This document shows, piece by piece, positions 14,232-14,406 of a DNA stretch of 14,406 nt. Positions within the stretch are counted from its first letter, which is position 1. Each line of letters starts with the position of its first letter. Source of the DNA: JBGPIT01 sp041485125 (GTDB lineage: Bacteria > Desulfobacterota > Binatia > UTPRO1); NCBI GenBank assembly GCA_041485125.1, contig JBGPIT010000088.1, forward strand, positions 1 through 14,406, written 5' to 3'. A program made the position numbers and the translations under genes. The notes under the pieces were generated by a model. It saw nothing but the letters and a program-made list of their open reading frames with translations. It was not told the origin of the DNA and did not search any database.

Positions 14232-14406
14232 CTATCGCGCCGCTTTCGGCTTGACCTTGATCTCCTTGGCCGCGACCGGCGCGACCGGACCCGCGACGGC
14301 GAAGCCGTTCTGACAGAAGGCATCGGCGGGATTCGTTCCGGGCCCGGATGCGACGCCCCAGAAATTCCGGGACGCATCGACCGTCGCGACCAAGCTCTCC
14401 ATGCCG
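14232..14406 (-). CDS. C-terminal part of a second beta-helix protein (partial)
   Basis: Reading the - strand from the window edge gives an open frame of 57 codons ending at TAG 14234-14232. It contains SRNFWGVASGPGTNPADAFCQNG and then AAKEIKVKPKAAR at the end. This matches the C-terminal cap of the neighbouring beta-helix protein, QNFWGAASGPGPDPADDECG and ATKEIKVRAKLKPAD, in order and spacing. At DNA level two blocks of 14 bases are identical in opposite orientation (14078-14091 with 14354-14367, and 14161-14174 with 14254-14267). It is therefore a related gene, convergent with the first and separated from it by 30 bases, whose main part lies to the right of the window. Whether the rest is intact cannot be seen. 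Confidence 0.8.
   Translation of the reverse strand, partial: GMESLVATVDASRNFWGVASGPGTNPADAFCQNGFAVAGPVAPVAAKEIKVKPKAAR

Overview
The window is GC-rich (well over 60% by eye), densely packed bacterial chromosome with G/C-ending codons. A lipoprotein L,D-transpeptidase with a LysM domain, several Sec-type signal peptides and secreted beta-helix proteins suggest a diderm bacterium. The style fits an uncultured deltaproteobacterial-type lineage (Binatota or Myxococcota-like), but no rRNA, tRNA or universal marker gene is present, so this is only an impression. No insertion sequence, CRISPR array, tRNA or phage gene was seen.

Left end (1-1603, + strand). A WYL-domain transcriptional regulator enters from outside the window and is broken by a perfect 16-bp tandem duplication (580-611). 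Removing one copy restores a normal WYL C-terminus ending in an ATGA overlap with the next gene. With both copies the frame instead runs straight into that next gene, a small secreted protein made of four RPNIFGG-type repeats. A third gene, for a secreted protein with a DxNxDG-type motif, overlaps the repeat gene by 8 bases.

Metabolic block (1689-5564, + strand). A class I SAM methyltransferase with a good promoter almost on its start codon, a complete AMP-forming acyl-CoA synthetase, and 11 bases later a beta-lactamase-fold serine hydrolase or transacylase. The last two look co-transcribed and probably act on related acyl substrates.

Middle (5782-8057). A LysM and YkuD L,D-transpeptidase lipoprotein on the + strand. 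Facing it on the - strand are a single-domain response regulator and a TerB-like protein.

Second + strand run (8123-12158). A membrane-anchored metallo-beta-lactamase-fold hydrolase, a GT-C/GT39-like membrane glycosyltransferase with a TPR-like tail, a small four-helix membrane protein, and a winged-helix plus class I SAM O-methyltransferase. Spacings are tight or overlapping, so most of this is probably one transcript.

Right end (12178-14406). A papain-like cysteine-peptidase-fold protein (-) and a secreted right-handed beta-helix protein (+) diverge from a 152-base region that carries two near-identical GCAA-N6-TTGC dyads 81 bases apart. A second gene with a clearly related beta-helix C-terminus converges on the first from the right edge and is cut off by the window.

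The least explained items are the duplication that fuses the WYL regulator to the RPNIFGG protein, the paired dyads between the peptidase-like and beta-helix genes, and the convergent beta-helix pair.
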